Part shown: one piece after another, positions 45,366 to 54,577 of the stretch
How the letters are laid out: every line of letters starts with the position of its first letter
Position numbering within the stretch: the stretch's first letter is position 1
From: Skermania piniformis
Lineage (GTDB): Bacteria > Actinomycetota > Actinomycetes > Mycobacteriales > Mycobacteriaceae
Assembly (NCBI RefSeq): GCF_019285775.1
Contig: NZ_CP079105.1
Coordinates: forward strand, 2,170,001 to 2,234,000
DNA: 64,000 bases
Direction of reading: 5' to 3'
The notes under the pieces: generated by a model
Told to the model about the DNA's origin: nothing
Databases searched by the model: none
The model's input: the letters and a program-made list of their open reading frames with translations, nothing else
Translations under genes and position numbers: made by a program

Positions 45366-46135
45366 CCGCGGCCAGATTCGCGCCCGGAATGTTTACCCCG
45401 GACCCGGGCCCGAACCGCTGGCCGGCGATGCTGTCGGCGCAGTCCCGGATGGAGCTGACCCTGCTCCTGCGCAACGGCGAGCAACTGCTGCTCACCATGA
45501 TCATTCCGGTGGCGCTGCTGCTCGGTCTGTGCCTGCTGCCGATACCGGGTCTCGGCGAGCACGCGGTGGACCGGGTGGTGCCCGGCGTGACGATGGTTGC
45601 GGTGATGGGGACAGCGTTCACCGGTCAAGCGATCGCGGTCGGCTTCGACCGACGCTACGGCGCGCTGAAGCGGCTCGGCGCCACCGCCCTGCCCCGCTGG
45701 GCGGTCATCGCCGGCAAGAGCATCGCCGTGCTGATCGTGGTGGCGTTGCAGGCGTTGCTGTTGGGAACGATCGGTATCGCCCTGGGCTGGCGCCCGAGCC
45801 CGGCCGGGGTCGTGCTCGGCGCGCTGATCATCGGGTTGGGAACGGTGAGCTTCGCCACGATGGGCCTGCTCCTCGGTGGCACGCTGAAGGCGGAAGTAGT
45901 GCTCGCCCTGGCCAACCTCGCCTGGTTCGGCCTGCTCGCGGTCGGGTCGTTCGCGCTGGCCGGCGCGCCCGAGACAGTACGGACGATCGCCCGACTGCTG
46001 CCCTCCGGCGCGCTCGGGAACGCGCTGTACGAGGCGACCCAGGTCCGGGTCGACGGGTTCGGCATCGCGGTGCTCGCCGGCTGGGCACTGGTCTGCGGAT
46101 GGGCCGCCGTCCGCTGGTTCAAGTTCGACGGCTGA
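45362..46135 (+). CDS. ABC-2 type permease (Rv1457c-like)
   Basis: This 257-residue membrane permease has six transmembrane segments and the ABC-2 pattern (VTMVAVMGTAFTGQAIAVGFDRRYGALKRLGATALPRW). It partners the ATPase directly upstream, with the GTG start overlapping its stop. The substrate cannot be inferred. The pair sits between an MptB-type enzyme and ctaA, as in M. tuberculosis. Confidence 0.92.
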   Translation: MTAARFAPGMFTPDPGPNRWPAMLSAQSRMELTLLLRNGEQLLLTMIIPVALLLGLCLLPIPGLGEHAVDRVVPGVTMVAVMGTAFTGQAIAVGFDRRYGALKRLGATALPRWAVIAGKSIAVLIVVALQALLLGTIGIALGWRPSPAGVVLGALIIGLGTVSFATMGLLLGGTLKAEVVLALANLAWFGLLAVGSFALAGAPETVRTIARLLPSGALGNALYEATQVRVDGFGIAVLAGWALVCGWAAVRWFKFDG

Positions 46136-46177
46136 GCCGTCACGGGATCACCGACGGCTGAGCCTTACGATCGGCTC

Positions 46178-47152
46178 GTGATCTCTCGCGGCTTCCTCAG
46201 GCTCGTCGACCGGTTGCCGCTCCCCCCGCTCCGGGTCCAGCGGCTTGCAGCGCTGGCGGTGCTGCTCAGCCAGGCCGGGATCGCGGTCACCGGCGCGGTC
46301 GTGCGGGTGACCGCCTCCGGGCTCGGCTGCCCGACCTGGCCGAAGTGCTTTCCGGGGAGCTTCACCCCCACCCGGGTCGCCGAGGTGCCGGTGGTTCACC
46401 AAGCGATCGAGTTCGGCAACCGGATGTTGACCGGCGTGGTCGTACTCTGCGCCGCGCTGGTGGTGTTGGCCGTGGTACGGGCACGCCGCCGACCGGAGGT
46501 GATCCGCTACGCCTGGCTGATGCCCGGTGGCACCGTGCTCCAGGCGGTGATCGGCGGGATCACCGTCCGCACCGGCCTGCTGTGGTGGACCGTCTCGATT
46601 CACCTGCTGGTTTCGATGCTGATGGTGTGGCTGGCCACGCTGCTGTATCTGAAGGTCGGGGAGCCGGACGACGCGATCACTACCGCGGCGTACCCGCGTC
46701 CGTTGCGATTGTTGGCCGGGCTGAGCGCGCTCGCCTTGGTCGGCACGCTGGTTGTCGGCACGCTGGTGACCGGTGCCGGGCCGCACGCGGGCGACAAGAG
46801 CCTGGACCGGACGGTGCCGCGACTGCAGCTCGAGATCGTCACCTTGGTTCACGCACATGCCCAGTTCCTCGTCGCCTACCTCGCCCTGCTGGTCGGCCTG
46901 GCCTGCGGGTTGACCGCGGTCGGCGCGCCGCGGACCGCGCTGCGCCGGCTGCGCATCCTGCTCGTCCTGGTGATCGCCCAGGCCGGGATCGGCATCGTGC
47001 AGTACCTGACCGATGTGCCGGCGGTGCTGGTCGCCTTGCATGTGGCCGGCGCGGCCGCGTGTACCGCTGCCACCGCAGCGGTCTGGGCAGCCGGTCGAAC
47101 CCGGGAGCCCCTACCCCTCCGCCCCGTTGCCGCAGGGGCGACGGTTCACTGA
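46178..47152 (+). CDS. ctaA: CtaA/Cox15 heme A synthase
   Basis: CtaA oxidises heme O to heme A for cytochrome aa3 oxidase. The 324-residue membrane protein has eight helices with conserved His in VVHQAIEFGNRM, VSIHLLVSM, VTLVHAHAQF and ALHVAG, plus the paired Cys of GLGCPTWPKCFPG. GTG start at 46178. The partner heme O synthase CtaB lies at 60245 on the other side of the accessory island. Confidence 0.95.
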   Translation: MISRGFLRLVDRLPLPPLRVQRLAALAVLLSQAGIAVTGAVVRVTASGLGCPTWPKCFPGSFTPTRVAEVPVVHQAIEFGNRMLTGVVVLCAALVVLAVVRARRRPEVIRYAWLMPGGTVLQAVIGGITVRTGLLWWTVSIHLLVSMLMVWLATLLYLKVGEPDDAITTAAYPRPLRLLAGLSALALVGTLVVGTLVTGAGPHAGDKSLDRTVPRLQLEIVTLVHAHAQFLVAYLALLVGLACGLTAVGAPRTALRRLRILLVLVIAQAGIGIVQYLTDVPAVLVALHVAGAAACTAATAAVWAAGRTREPLPLRPVAAGATVH

Positions 47153-47164
47153 CGGGAGACCCAC

Positions 47165-48130
47165 ATGCGCGCAATCCGTGTCGACGAACACGGCGGCCCC
47201 GACGTACTGCAGCTCGTCGAAGTCCCCGAGCCGGCGCCCGCCCCCGGGCAGGTGCTGGTCCGGACGGAGGCGGTCGGGGTCAACTTCATCGACATCTATT
47301 TCCGCACCGGCAAGTACCCGCACGAACTGCCCTATGTGCCCGGTTCCGAAGGCACCGGCGTGGTCACTGCGGTCGGCGCCGATGTCGGCGACATCGCGGT
47401 CGGCGACCGGTTGGCCTGGGCCGCGGCCGAGGGGAGTTATGCGGAGCTGGTCGCGGTGGATGCCGCCCGGGCGGTGCCGGTGCCGGACGGCGTGACACCG
47501 GAGGTCGCCGCTACCGCACTGCTACAGGGGATGACCGCGCACTACTTGCTGAACTCGACCTTTCCGGCGCAGCCCGGTGACACCGTTCTCGTCCACGCCG
47601 GCGCGGGTGGGGTAGGCTTGATGCTCACCCAGCTGGCGGTCGCCCGAGACGTCCGGGTGATCACCACGGTCTCGACGGCCGAGAAAGAAGAACTGAGCCG
47701 GGCCGCCGGCGCGACCGATGTGCTCCGCTATCCCGACGACCTCGCCGCCGAAGTTCGTGCGCTCACCGACGGCGAGGGGGTGGCAGCGGTCTACGACGGG
47801 GTCGGCGCGGCGACCTTCGAAGCCAGTCTCGCGGCGTTACGGGTGCGCGGGACGTTGGCACTGTTCGGCGCAGCGAGCGGGCCGGTCCCGCCGTTCGATC
47901 TGCAACGGTTGTCGCGCGCCGGCTCACTGTTCGTCACCCGGCCGACGCTGAACGACTACACCAGAACTCGCGACGAGTTGTCGTGGCGGGCCGGCGAGGT
48001 GTTCGCGGCGATTGCCGATGGTGTGCTCGACATCCGGATCGGCGAGCGCTACCCGCTTGCCGATGCCGGCCGGGCACAGACCGATCTCGCTGCCCGGCGC
48101 ACGACCGGGTCGCTGGTGTTGCTGCCGTAA
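47165..48130 (+). CDS. qor: Quinone oxidoreductase (zeta-crystallin-like MDR)
   Basis: This 321-residue zinc-independent medium-chain dehydrogenase/reductase has MRAIRVDEHGGPDVLQLVEV, VNFIDIYFRTGKYPHELPYVPGSEGTGVV and the NADPH fold HAGAGGVGLMLTQLAV. It would reduce quinones with NADPH. It is the Rv1454c equivalent and the last gene of the conserved block before the accessory island. Confidence 0.94.
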   Translation: MRAIRVDEHGGPDVLQLVEVPEPAPAPGQVLVRTEAVGVNFIDIYFRTGKYPHELPYVPGSEGTGVVTAVGADVGDIAVGDRLAWAAAEGSYAELVAVDAARAVPVPDGVTPEVAATALLQGMTAHYLLNSTFPAQPGDTVLVHAGAGGVGLMLTQLAVARDVRVITTVSTAEKEELSRAAGATDVLRYPDDLAAEVRALTDGEGVAAVYDGVGAATFEASLAALRVRGTLALFGAASGPVPPFDLQRLSRAGSLFVTRPTLNDYTRTRDELSWRAGEVFAAIADGVLDIRIGERYPLADAGRAQTDLAARRTTGSLVLLP

Positions 48131-48393
48131 CCACGACACCGGTCCGGCTCGGTGTCGTTTGCGCACCACTTCTGTGCTACTGCACCGGAAATCCGCTACA
48201 AAAGCGTGTGCGGGAACCGAAAAGGGGTGCGGCTCGGTGGCGCGGGTCCGGTAACGGGAGAATCGCGGGCACGCCGATCAACGCGACACGCCGATAGTAT
48301 GGAGGCTGACATTGCTCGGGGAGCGCCGGCAAATTCAGCGACGAGTAGTGGACCCCAGTCAGTCCACCGGCGTCAGCGGCGAGGGAGCTGGCA
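48131..48393 (+). other. Intergenic region at the left edge of the accessory island
   Basis: This 263-bp spacer separates qor from the kinase gene. No gene, tRNA, repeat or clear hairpin was found in it. It marks the point where the M. tuberculosis-like gene order breaks; no att-like duplicate was seen at the other edge of the island near 60240. Confidence 0.5.
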
Positions 48394-49794
48394 GTGGACG
48401 ACATCAGGTTCGGGCGGTACCGGCTGCTCGGCCTCATCGGCCGCGGCGGGATGGGTGAGGTCTACCGGGCCTACGACACCGATACCCGTCGGGAAGTTGC
48501 GCTGAAACTGCTGCCCGAGCACCTCGCCGAGGACGACACCTTTCGAGAGCGGTTCCGGCGGGAAGCGCACATCACCGCCGGATTACGCGACCCGCACGTC
48601 ACCCCGATCCACGCGTTCGGCGAGATCGACGGACGGCTTTATCTCGACATGCGACTGATCGACGGCGCGGACCTGACCAGTGTTCTGGCCGGCTCGGGTG
48701 GATTGCCGCCCGAATCCGCGGTGTCCTACCTCCGGCAGGTCGCCGACGCGCTGGACGCGGCGCACGGTCAGGGACTGATCCATCGAGACGTCAAGCCGTC
48801 GAACATCCTGATCACGGATCGGGACTTCGTCTATCTGATCGACTTCGGGATCGCCCACGGCGAGCAGGACACATCGCTGACGGCGATGGGCTCGGCGGTC
48901 GGCACGCTAGCCTACATGGCGCCGGAACGATTCCGGCCGGAGCGCGCGGGTAAGGCGGCCGACGTCTACTCGCTGGCCTGTGTGCTCTACGAATGCCTGA
49001 CCGGCCAGATACCGTTCCCCCGCGATTCGCTGGAACAGCAGGTCTCCGCACACATGACCACCGATCCGCCGCGACCGACCGATTATCGCGACGGCATCCC
49101 ACCGGACTTGGACGAGGTGATCGCGCGCGGGATGGCGAAGCGGCCGGCCGATCGCTTCGACAGCGCGGGGGCGCTGGCCGGCGCCGCGCTCCGGGCGGTT
49201 TCGGGCCGGCCGACGGTGTCCCGCGGGCCGCTCCCGGCGGTCCCGCTCGGACCCCGCCGCGATACCTGCCCCGGTGAACCGATGGAACCGAACTGGTCCG
49301 GCGAACCGGCCGAGACGGTGGGCCGGGGTCACCACGGCGGCTGGCTGATCGCGATCCTGTCGATCCTCGTAGTGTTGACCGCCGGCTCAGCGCTGACGTC
49401 CAACGATCTACTCGGCCGCGGCGCCAACCTGACCAGTACGGTCGCGACCTCGACCGTCACGGTGACCGCGACCGGGCCGCCGAGTTTCGATCGGATCGCC
49501 CGGTTCGTCCGCGACTATTACGCCCTGCTACCCGAGCGGCGGGATCAGGCCTGGGACGATCTCGATTCCACATACGCCGCGCGCACCGGCAGACCCGAGT
49601 TCGACCGATTCTGGTCCTCGGTCAGTGCGGTCCAGCTGGACTCGGTCAGTCCGCAAGACGGTTCCTCGGTACAGGTACGGCTGACCTACCGCACGACCGA
49701 CGGGCGCACCGAAACCGAGAATCGTTGGGTGCAGGTCACCCTGACGGACGGGCGCATGCAGGTGGCGAACTCGACCCGACTCGGCCCCGGCTGA
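48394..49794 (+). CDS. Membrane Ser/Thr protein kinase (PknB-like)
   Basis: This 466-residue Hanks-type kinase has a glycine loop IGRGGMGEVY, a VAL-K catalytic lysine (EVALKLLPEHL), HRDVKPSN, DFG (LIDFGIAHG) and APE (MAPERF). A transmembrane helix (about 316-335) leads to an extracytoplasmic domain of about 130 residues (FDRIARFVRDYYALLPERRDQAWDDL) resembling NTF2-like sensor domains rather than PASTA repeats. GAGGGAG precedes GTG 48394. It borders the biosynthetic island but its link to it is unproven. Confidence 0.9.
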   Translation: MDDIRFGRYRLLGLIGRGGMGEVYRAYDTDTRREVALKLLPEHLAEDDTFRERFRREAHITAGLRDPHVTPIHAFGEIDGRLYLDMRLIDGADLTSVLAGSGGLPPESAVSYLRQVADALDAAHGQGLIHRDVKPSNILITDRDFVYLIDFGIAHGEQDTSLTAMGSAVGTLAYMAPERFRPERAGKAADVYSLACVLYECLTGQIPFPRDSLEQQVSAHMTTDPPRPTDYRDGIPPDLDEVIARGMAKRPADRFDSAGALAGAALRAVSGRPTVSRGPLPAVPLGPRRDTCPGEPMEPNWSGEPAETVGRGHHGGWLIAILSILVVLTAGSALTSNDLLGRGANLTSTVATSTVTVTATGPPSFDRIARFVRDYYALLPERRDQAWDDLDSTYAARTGRPEFDRFWSSVSAVQLDSVSPQDGSSVQVRLTYRTTDGRTETENRWVQVTLTDGRMQVANSTRLGPG

Positions 49795-49800
49795 TCCGAC

Positions 49801-50361
49801 TCACGACTGCTCGGTGGGGATCCGGAGTCCGGCCACGACGGCGTCGACCAACGACTCGACCAGCTCCGGCCTGGCCGGTGGCCAGAGCACCAAGGCCAGG
49901 ATCGACCGGATCGCGAACTCCGGGCCGACCGTGTCGTCCGGCGCGAGCCCGATCAGTTCGGCTGCAAGTCGCGGGACGAACGGCGTATCGAGCGCGAGGC
50001 CGAGCTGGCGCAGTGCGTTGCGAGACCGGAGGAACTGCCGGGTGATCGGGTCGGCCCGAATCCCCTCGACTGCCAAGCTGATCGTCAGCCGGGCCCGCTC
50101 GCGCCCCCGCCGGGCGGCGACGGTGTCGCGGATTCCGGCGACGACGGCCGTCGATGCGCGGATGAGCACCGCTTCCTGCACCCGCCGTTTGCCCCCGGTG
50201 TGCCGGTACAGCGTGGCCCGCGAACAGTGCGCCCGCCGGGCAAGTTCGTCGAGGTCCAAACCGTCCAGGCCGTCCCGAGCGATCAGTTCGGCAGCGATCT
50301 CGTAGAGCCGTTCCCGCGCCCGATCGGCGCGGTCGGCGCCCACCAACCAGTCTTCGGCCAT
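49801..50361 (-). CDS. TetR-family regulator divergent from the P450
   Basis: This 186-residue TetR protein has the HTH ERLYEIAAELIARDGLDGLDLDELARRAHCSRATLYRHTGGKRRV and a variable ligand-binding domain. It is transcribed divergently from the P450 gene with a gap of 65 bases to the proposed P450 start. Two copies of ATCTCATC in opposite orientation, at 50362-50369 and 50421-50428, could be its operator halves. It is the obvious local regulator of the P450, and perhaps of the MMPL gene. Confidence 0.88.
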   Translation of the reverse strand: MAEDWLVGADRADRARERLYEIAAELIARDGLDGLDLDELARRAHCSRATLYRHTGGKRRVQEAVLIRASTAVVAGIRDTVAARRGRERARLTISLAVEGIRADPITRQFLRSRNALRQLGLALDTPFVPRLAAELIGLAPDDTVGPEFAIRSILALVLWPPARPELVESLVDAVVAGLRIPTEQS

Positions 50362-50375
50362 ATCTCATCGTGAGA
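50362..50375. promoter_or_regulatory. Putative TetR operator in the TetR-P450 gap
   Basis: TCTCA-TCG-TGAGA is a perfect 5-bp inverted repeat at 50363-50375, directly abutting the TetR start codon. The octamer ATCTCATC at 50362-50369 reappears in reverse at 50421-50428, next to the P450 start. Both features fit a TetR autoregulatory operator. Confidence 0.5.
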
Positions 50376-50426
50376 CATCTGACGCGTTCGTATCACCGAT
50401 TCGACGAGGTCGGCGGTACGGATGAG

Positions 50427-51695
50427 ATGTCGATATCACCGACGTCGAGCGGGCCGTATCGACTTCGCCGGAACAGATTGACCAGGCCGCGGCCCGGCAT
50501 CGAGCCTGATCCCATGCACGAACTCGACGATCCGTACCCGCATTACGCGATGCTGCGCACGCAGGCGCCGGTCAGCCGGGTGGCCGACTCGTCGTTCCAT
50601 CTCGTCAGCTCGTGGGAGCTGGTCACCGAAGCAGTGAAGCGGGCCGACGACTTCTCGTCGAATCTCACCGCCACGATGGTGTGGCAGGCCGACGGCAGCG
50701 TGACCGAGTTCCCGCTGTTCGAGCTCGGTTCACCGATGCATGTGCTGGCCACCGCCGACGAACCGACGCACCGACGACACCGGCGGATGGTGCTGCCCGC
50801 ACTGTCGGCAACCCGGATTCGGGCACTGCAACCGTTCATCGCCGACGCTCTGGCAACGATGTGGGCGGCCGGCCGGGACGGCGACCGCATCGACTGGGTC
50901 ACCGCCGTTGCCCAGCGGCTGCCGATGGCCGTGGTGGCGGAACTGGTCGGCTTCCCCACCTGCGATATCGACGAGCTGATCCGCTGGTCCTTCGCGGCTA
51001 CCGCGCTGCTCGACGGGATGGTGGAAGCCGCGCAGCTGGCCGAAGCGGCACAGGCTGCCGGCGAACTTGCCGATTATCTGAACACGGCATTCAGCGCCGA
51101 ACTCGCCGATCCCGGAGCGACCGCGATGGGCGACCTGGCCCGGCAGGTGCGGTCCGGCGAGGTCCAGCACGATACCGCGGTGTTCACCCTGATCCAGCTG
51201 GTGATCGCCGGCGCCGAGTCGACGGTGAGCTTGGTCGGCAGCGCCGTGTGGCTGCTCGGGCGGCACCCCGACATCACCGCGCAGTTACGCGCCGACCGCG
51301 ATCTGGTCGCGCCGTTCATCGAAGAAGTGTTGCGACTCGAGTCGCCGTTCCGCGGGCACTACCGGCACGTGACCACCGACACCCAGCTCGGCGGTGTCCC
51401 CCTGGCCGCCGGCGACCGGCTCTACCTGCTCTGGGGCGCAGCCAACCGCGACCCGGCCGTCTTCGACGAGCCCGACGAGATCCACCTGGCTCCCGCCCGC
51501 CGACAGCCGCATCTGGCATTCGGCCAAGGCCTCCACCGGTGCGTCGGCGCCGCGTTGGCCCGGATCGAGGGCAACGCCGCCGTCGGGTTCCTCCTCGACG
51601 CCACCACCGATTTCGAGGTCACGGTCGATGAGCCGGACTGGCAACCCAGCCTGCTGGTCCGTCGGCTGCGCAGCCTGGAGCTGACCGCGCGCTGA
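50427..51695 (+). CDS. Cytochrome P450
   Basis: This 422-residue bacterial class I P450 has the oxygen-activating I-helix IAGAEST, the ExxR motif (EEVLRLES) and the heme loop FGQGLHRCVGAALAR with axial Cys372. Length and the DPYPHYAMLRTQAPVSRV N-terminus are typical of actinobacterial hydroxylases. No ferredoxin or reductase is adjacent. ATG 50427 is chosen over an upstream GTG at 50370 that overlaps the operator. It probably hydroxylates a product of the neighbouring pathway; this is inference from position. Confidence 0.9.
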   Translation: MSISPTSSGPYRLRRNRLTRPRPGIEPDPMHELDDPYPHYAMLRTQAPVSRVADSSFHLVSSWELVTEAVKRADDFSSNLTATMVWQADGSVTEFPLFELGSPMHVLATADEPTHRRHRRMVLPALSATRIRALQPFIADALATMWAAGRDGDRIDWVTAVAQRLPMAVVAELVGFPTCDIDELIRWSFAATALLDGMVEAAQLAEAAQAAGELADYLNTAFSAELADPGATAMGDLARQVRSGEVQHDTAVFTLIQLVIAGAESTVSLVGSAVWLLGRHPDITAQLRADRDLVAPFIEEVLRLESPFRGHYRHVTTDTQLGGVPLAAGDRLYLLWGAANRDPAVFDEPDEIHLAPARRQPHLAFGQGLHRCVGAALARIEGNAAVGFLLDATTDFEVTVDEPDWQPSLLVRRLRSLELTAR

Positions 51696-51752
51696 GCCGA
51701 TTGAATCGCGAGGCACCGACACGTTTTCCCGACCGTATACCGGAAAACCCGG

Positions 51753-54041
51753 CTAAAACAGGTCCATCCGCCGGTGCCGTCCCCCCGCCCCGGAACCGGG
51801 ATCAGGCTGCAGCGGGAGGTCCTGATCTATCAAGCCACGCTTCTGCTGCCAGCGGGCCAGCGGAGCAGGCGCCCACCAGTTCGCGCGGCGCATCAGGGAC
51901 ATAGTGGCCGGGACCAGCAGGGTCCGGATCAGGAAGGCATCCACGGTGACCGCGACCACCAAGCCCACGCCGAATCCGCGCATGAACGACACCTGTCCCG
52001 CCGCGATGCCGAGGAACACCACCACCATCACCGCTGCGGCAGCGGTGACCAACCGGCCGGTGCGGGCCATGCCCATCGCGATCGCCCGGTCGTTGGCCTC
52101 GGGACCACGGTCGGAGTTCAGCCACTCCTCGTGGATCCGGGACAGCACGAACACCTCGTAGTCCATCGCCAGGCAGTACGCCAGGATGCCGAGCATCGGC
52201 GGGATGGTCACGACCGTGTAGCCGGTGGCCGTGGTGCCGAGCCCGCCGAGATGGCCGTCCTGGAAGATCCAGACCATCACGCCGAACGCCGCACCGAGCG
52301 AGATGGCGTTCATCAGGAATGCCTTCACCGGAAGGAAGATGCTGCCGGTCATCAGGAAGATCACCACGAAGGTGACCAACAGCACGACACCGAGCGCCAC
52401 CAGCGCGCGGTTCATGGTGACCGCGGAATTGTCGGCATTGCGTTGCGCGGCACCGTTGAACAGGACCGGCGCGGGTGCCGGCACATCGTGCAGCTGCGTC
52501 ACCTGCTCGCGCCCGGCCGCACTGAACGGATCTTCGACGGTGAACACCGACAAGTACCCGGCATCGTCACGCTGCGCCGCGTCGAAGGCAAGCGGACTGA
52601 TCGATCGGCCTTCGGCGTAGATCCCGCTCGGACTGGTGACCATCGATACGCCGGCCACCTCGGACAACCGCGCCGCGTACTCGGTGAGCGCAGCCGGCGA
52701 CTCGATGCCAGCGGGTAGCACCACCTGGACGGTGCCGATGTTGTTCTGCGCGAACTCGGTTCGGAGCAGGTCCCCGGCCTGCCGGGAGGTGTGCGAGTCC
52801 GGCAGCGCGCGATCGTCGGGCATGGACAGCCGCAGACCCAGCGCGGGCGCCGCCAGCCCGAGCAGGATCACGACGAGGACGACGACGACCGCGATCGCAT
52901 GCCGAGACGCGAAGCGCGCTGCGCTATACCAGAATTGCTCCTCCGGTGGGCGGACCCGCGGCGCTTCGCGGCCGAACCACCGGCGCACCGGCTTGCGGAT
53001 GTCGAGGGTTTCGATCCGGTCGCCGAACGCGACGATGAACGCCGGGGCGAGGATCAACGCGCCGAGTAACGACATCAGCGCCGCGGCGATGCCGCCGTAG
53101 GCCAGCGACCGGAATACGTACTGCGGGAACACCAGCAGACTGGCCAGCACCAGCGAGGTGGTCAGCGCCGAGTAGGACACCGTGCGCCCGGCGGTCTGCA
53201 GGGTGCGATGCAGGGCGCGTTCCCGGGACGCCCCCCGGGCGATCTCTTCGCGGTAGCGGTTGATGATGAACAGCGAGTAGTCCAGCGCGAGCGCCAAACA
53301 GATCGCGGACGCCAGGTTGACCGCAAAGATCGAGACGTCGGTGAACCGCTGCACCACCGCGAGGCTGGCCATGGTCAGGCCGATCGCGCAGATCCCGACC
53401 AGCACCGGGATCAGCGCCGCGACGGCACTGCCGAAGATCCAGACCATCACCAGGAAGGAGAGCGGGATCGCGATCGCCTCCATCAACGCAAGGTCGATCC
53501 CGGACTGCTCCTCGACCTCGTAATAGGCGACGGCCTGTCCCCCGGCAGCCACGGTGACGCCGTCCTGCTCGCCGACGAAGCGCTCGGCCAGTTCGTGCGC
53601 GCGGGCGGCGATCTCCTGTTCACTGCCCTGCAGGCGCGCGAAGACGATTCCGGTCCGTCCGTCGGTGCTCGTCAGCCCCGCCCGCAGCTGCGGCAACAGC
53701 AGCGGCTGCGGGATACTCCAGTACGAGCCCTGCTGCGTGGCGTCCGACGTTTCCTGCAGGGCGGCAAGGATATCCGCGCCGCGCGCGGCGGCTGCGGGAC
53801 TGTCCACCCCGGCATCGGAAGTCACCGTGAATACCAGGGAACGCCCGGCGGCGGAGAACTTTTCGTCGAGCACCCGCTCCGCACGCGCAGCCTCGGTGTC
53901 GGGCGCTTCGTCCCCGCCGGCGGGTAACGAGAGCACCACCGGCCCGGCCAGCGCCGCGGTCGCGACGAGCAAGAAAAGCGCCACGGCGACAATTCGCCGC
54001 GGGGCAGCGAGTGCGAACTCCGCACATCTGGTCAGGATCAC
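51753..54041 (-). CDS. MMPL/RND-family lipid exporter
   Basis: This protein of about 762 residues has two repeated halves, each with a large periplasmic loop followed by a bundle of transmembrane helices, as in MmpL/actII-type RND exporters. Visible motifs include LALDYSLFIINRYREEIARG and LAMDYEVFVLSRIHEEWL (the paired Asp-Tyr signatures). Such proteins export lipids or glycolipids across the inner membrane. GTG 54041 has GAGGAG 10 bases upstream; a longer frame begins at 54122. It is divergent from the SPT-like operon and is the likely export arm of the island. Confidence 0.87.
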   Translation of the reverse strand: MILTRCAEFALAAPRRIVAVALFLLVATAALAGPVVLSLPAGGDEAPDTEAARAERVLDEKFSAAGRSLVFTVTSDAGVDSPAAAARGADILAALQETSDATQQGSYWSIPQPLLLPQLRAGLTSTDGRTGIVFARLQGSEQEIAARAHELAERFVGEQDGVTVAAGGQAVAYYEVEEQSGIDLALMEAIAIPLSFLVMVWIFGSAVAALIPVLVGICAIGLTMASLAVVQRFTDVSIFAVNLASAICLALALDYSLFIINRYREEIARGASRERALHRTLQTAGRTVSYSALTTSLVLASLLVFPQYVFRSLAYGGIAAALMSLLGALILAPAFIVAFGDRIETLDIRKPVRRWFGREAPRVRPPEEQFWYSAARFASRHAIAVVVVLVVILLGLAAPALGLRLSMPDDRALPDSHTSRQAGDLLRTEFAQNNIGTVQVVLPAGIESPAALTEYAARLSEVAGVSMVTSPSGIYAEGRSISPLAFDAAQRDDAGYLSVFTVEDPFSAAGREQVTQLHDVPAPAPVLFNGAAQRNADNSAVTMNRALVALGVVLLVTFVVIFLMTGSIFLPVKAFLMNAISLGAAFGVMVWIFQDGHLGGLGTTATGYTVVTIPPMLGILAYCLAMDYEVFVLSRIHEEWLNSDRGPEANDRAIAMGMARTGRLVTAAAAVMVVVFLGIAAGQVSFMRGFGVGLVVAVTVDAFLIRTLLVPATMSLMRRANWWAPAPLARWQQKRGLIDQDLPLQPDPGSGAGGRHRRMDLF

Positions 54042-54565
54042 GGCGGCGCAGCTCCTCATCCGGATCGGCGCATAGTCGCAAATCCGCGCCGCCAGCGTAC
54101 TCGAGGAAAGTCGCACGTTCAATGGCTTTCACCGGCTGGCAATGGCCTGCGCCACGACAGAAAGACCTGATACCTCCTTTGCTGCAACAATGCCAATGCT
54201 TAACATCTCTCCGGTTTATCGTGTTTGAAACAATATTCAAGCCCGATAATAGTGACTAATACGAGATGACCACCGGCCAAAGTGGGCCTAACAGGCACGA
54301 AACTCGCACATCAGGATATCCGATCGATTCCAGGCGCCCCCGCGGCCTGAATGCGAAGATCTCCCGAGGTTATGTCGGAAAAAGTTAGCTATGCAGTTGC
54401 TGATCCCGGAGTTCGGCCGTTTCTGCTGCCTTTCGCACTAAACTTTGCCGTGCTAAACTTTCAAATGCGGGTGTCGGCGTAACGGCCGTAGGGGTTTTAC
54501 CGATTTTTCCAGGCAGATCGGTAACTTTTCCGAGATCTGCACTCCGAGCGAGTGACAGACAATGA
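54042..54565. promoter_or_regulatory. AT-richer divergent control region of the island
   Basis: This region of about 520 bp between the MMPL gene and the SPT-like gene is notably AT-rich for this genome. It contains TTGAA-N6-TTCAA at 54225-54240, two copies of CTAAACTTT near 54438-54465, and the inverted repeat described separately. No supported gene lies in it. It is the probable control region for both transcripts. Confidence 0.55.
54497..54524. promoter_or_regulatory. Inverted repeat upstream of the SPT-like operon
   Basis: TTACCGAT at 54497-54504 is repeated as ATCGGTAA at 54517-54524, a perfect 8-bp inverted repeat separated by 12 bases, ending 41 bases before the GTG at 54566. The symmetry and spacing suit a dimeric regulator site; a hairpin in the leader is the alternative. 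Confidence 0.6.
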
Positions 54566-54577
54566 GTGACAGACAAT
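54550..54577 (+). repeat. 14-bp tandem duplication at the operon start
   Basis: GAGTGACAGACAAT occurs twice in direct tandem at 54550-54563 and 54564-54577 and is followed by GAG. It overlaps the first possible start codon (GTG 54566), so translation may begin there or at TTG 54617 behind GGAGGA. Confidence 0.75.
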
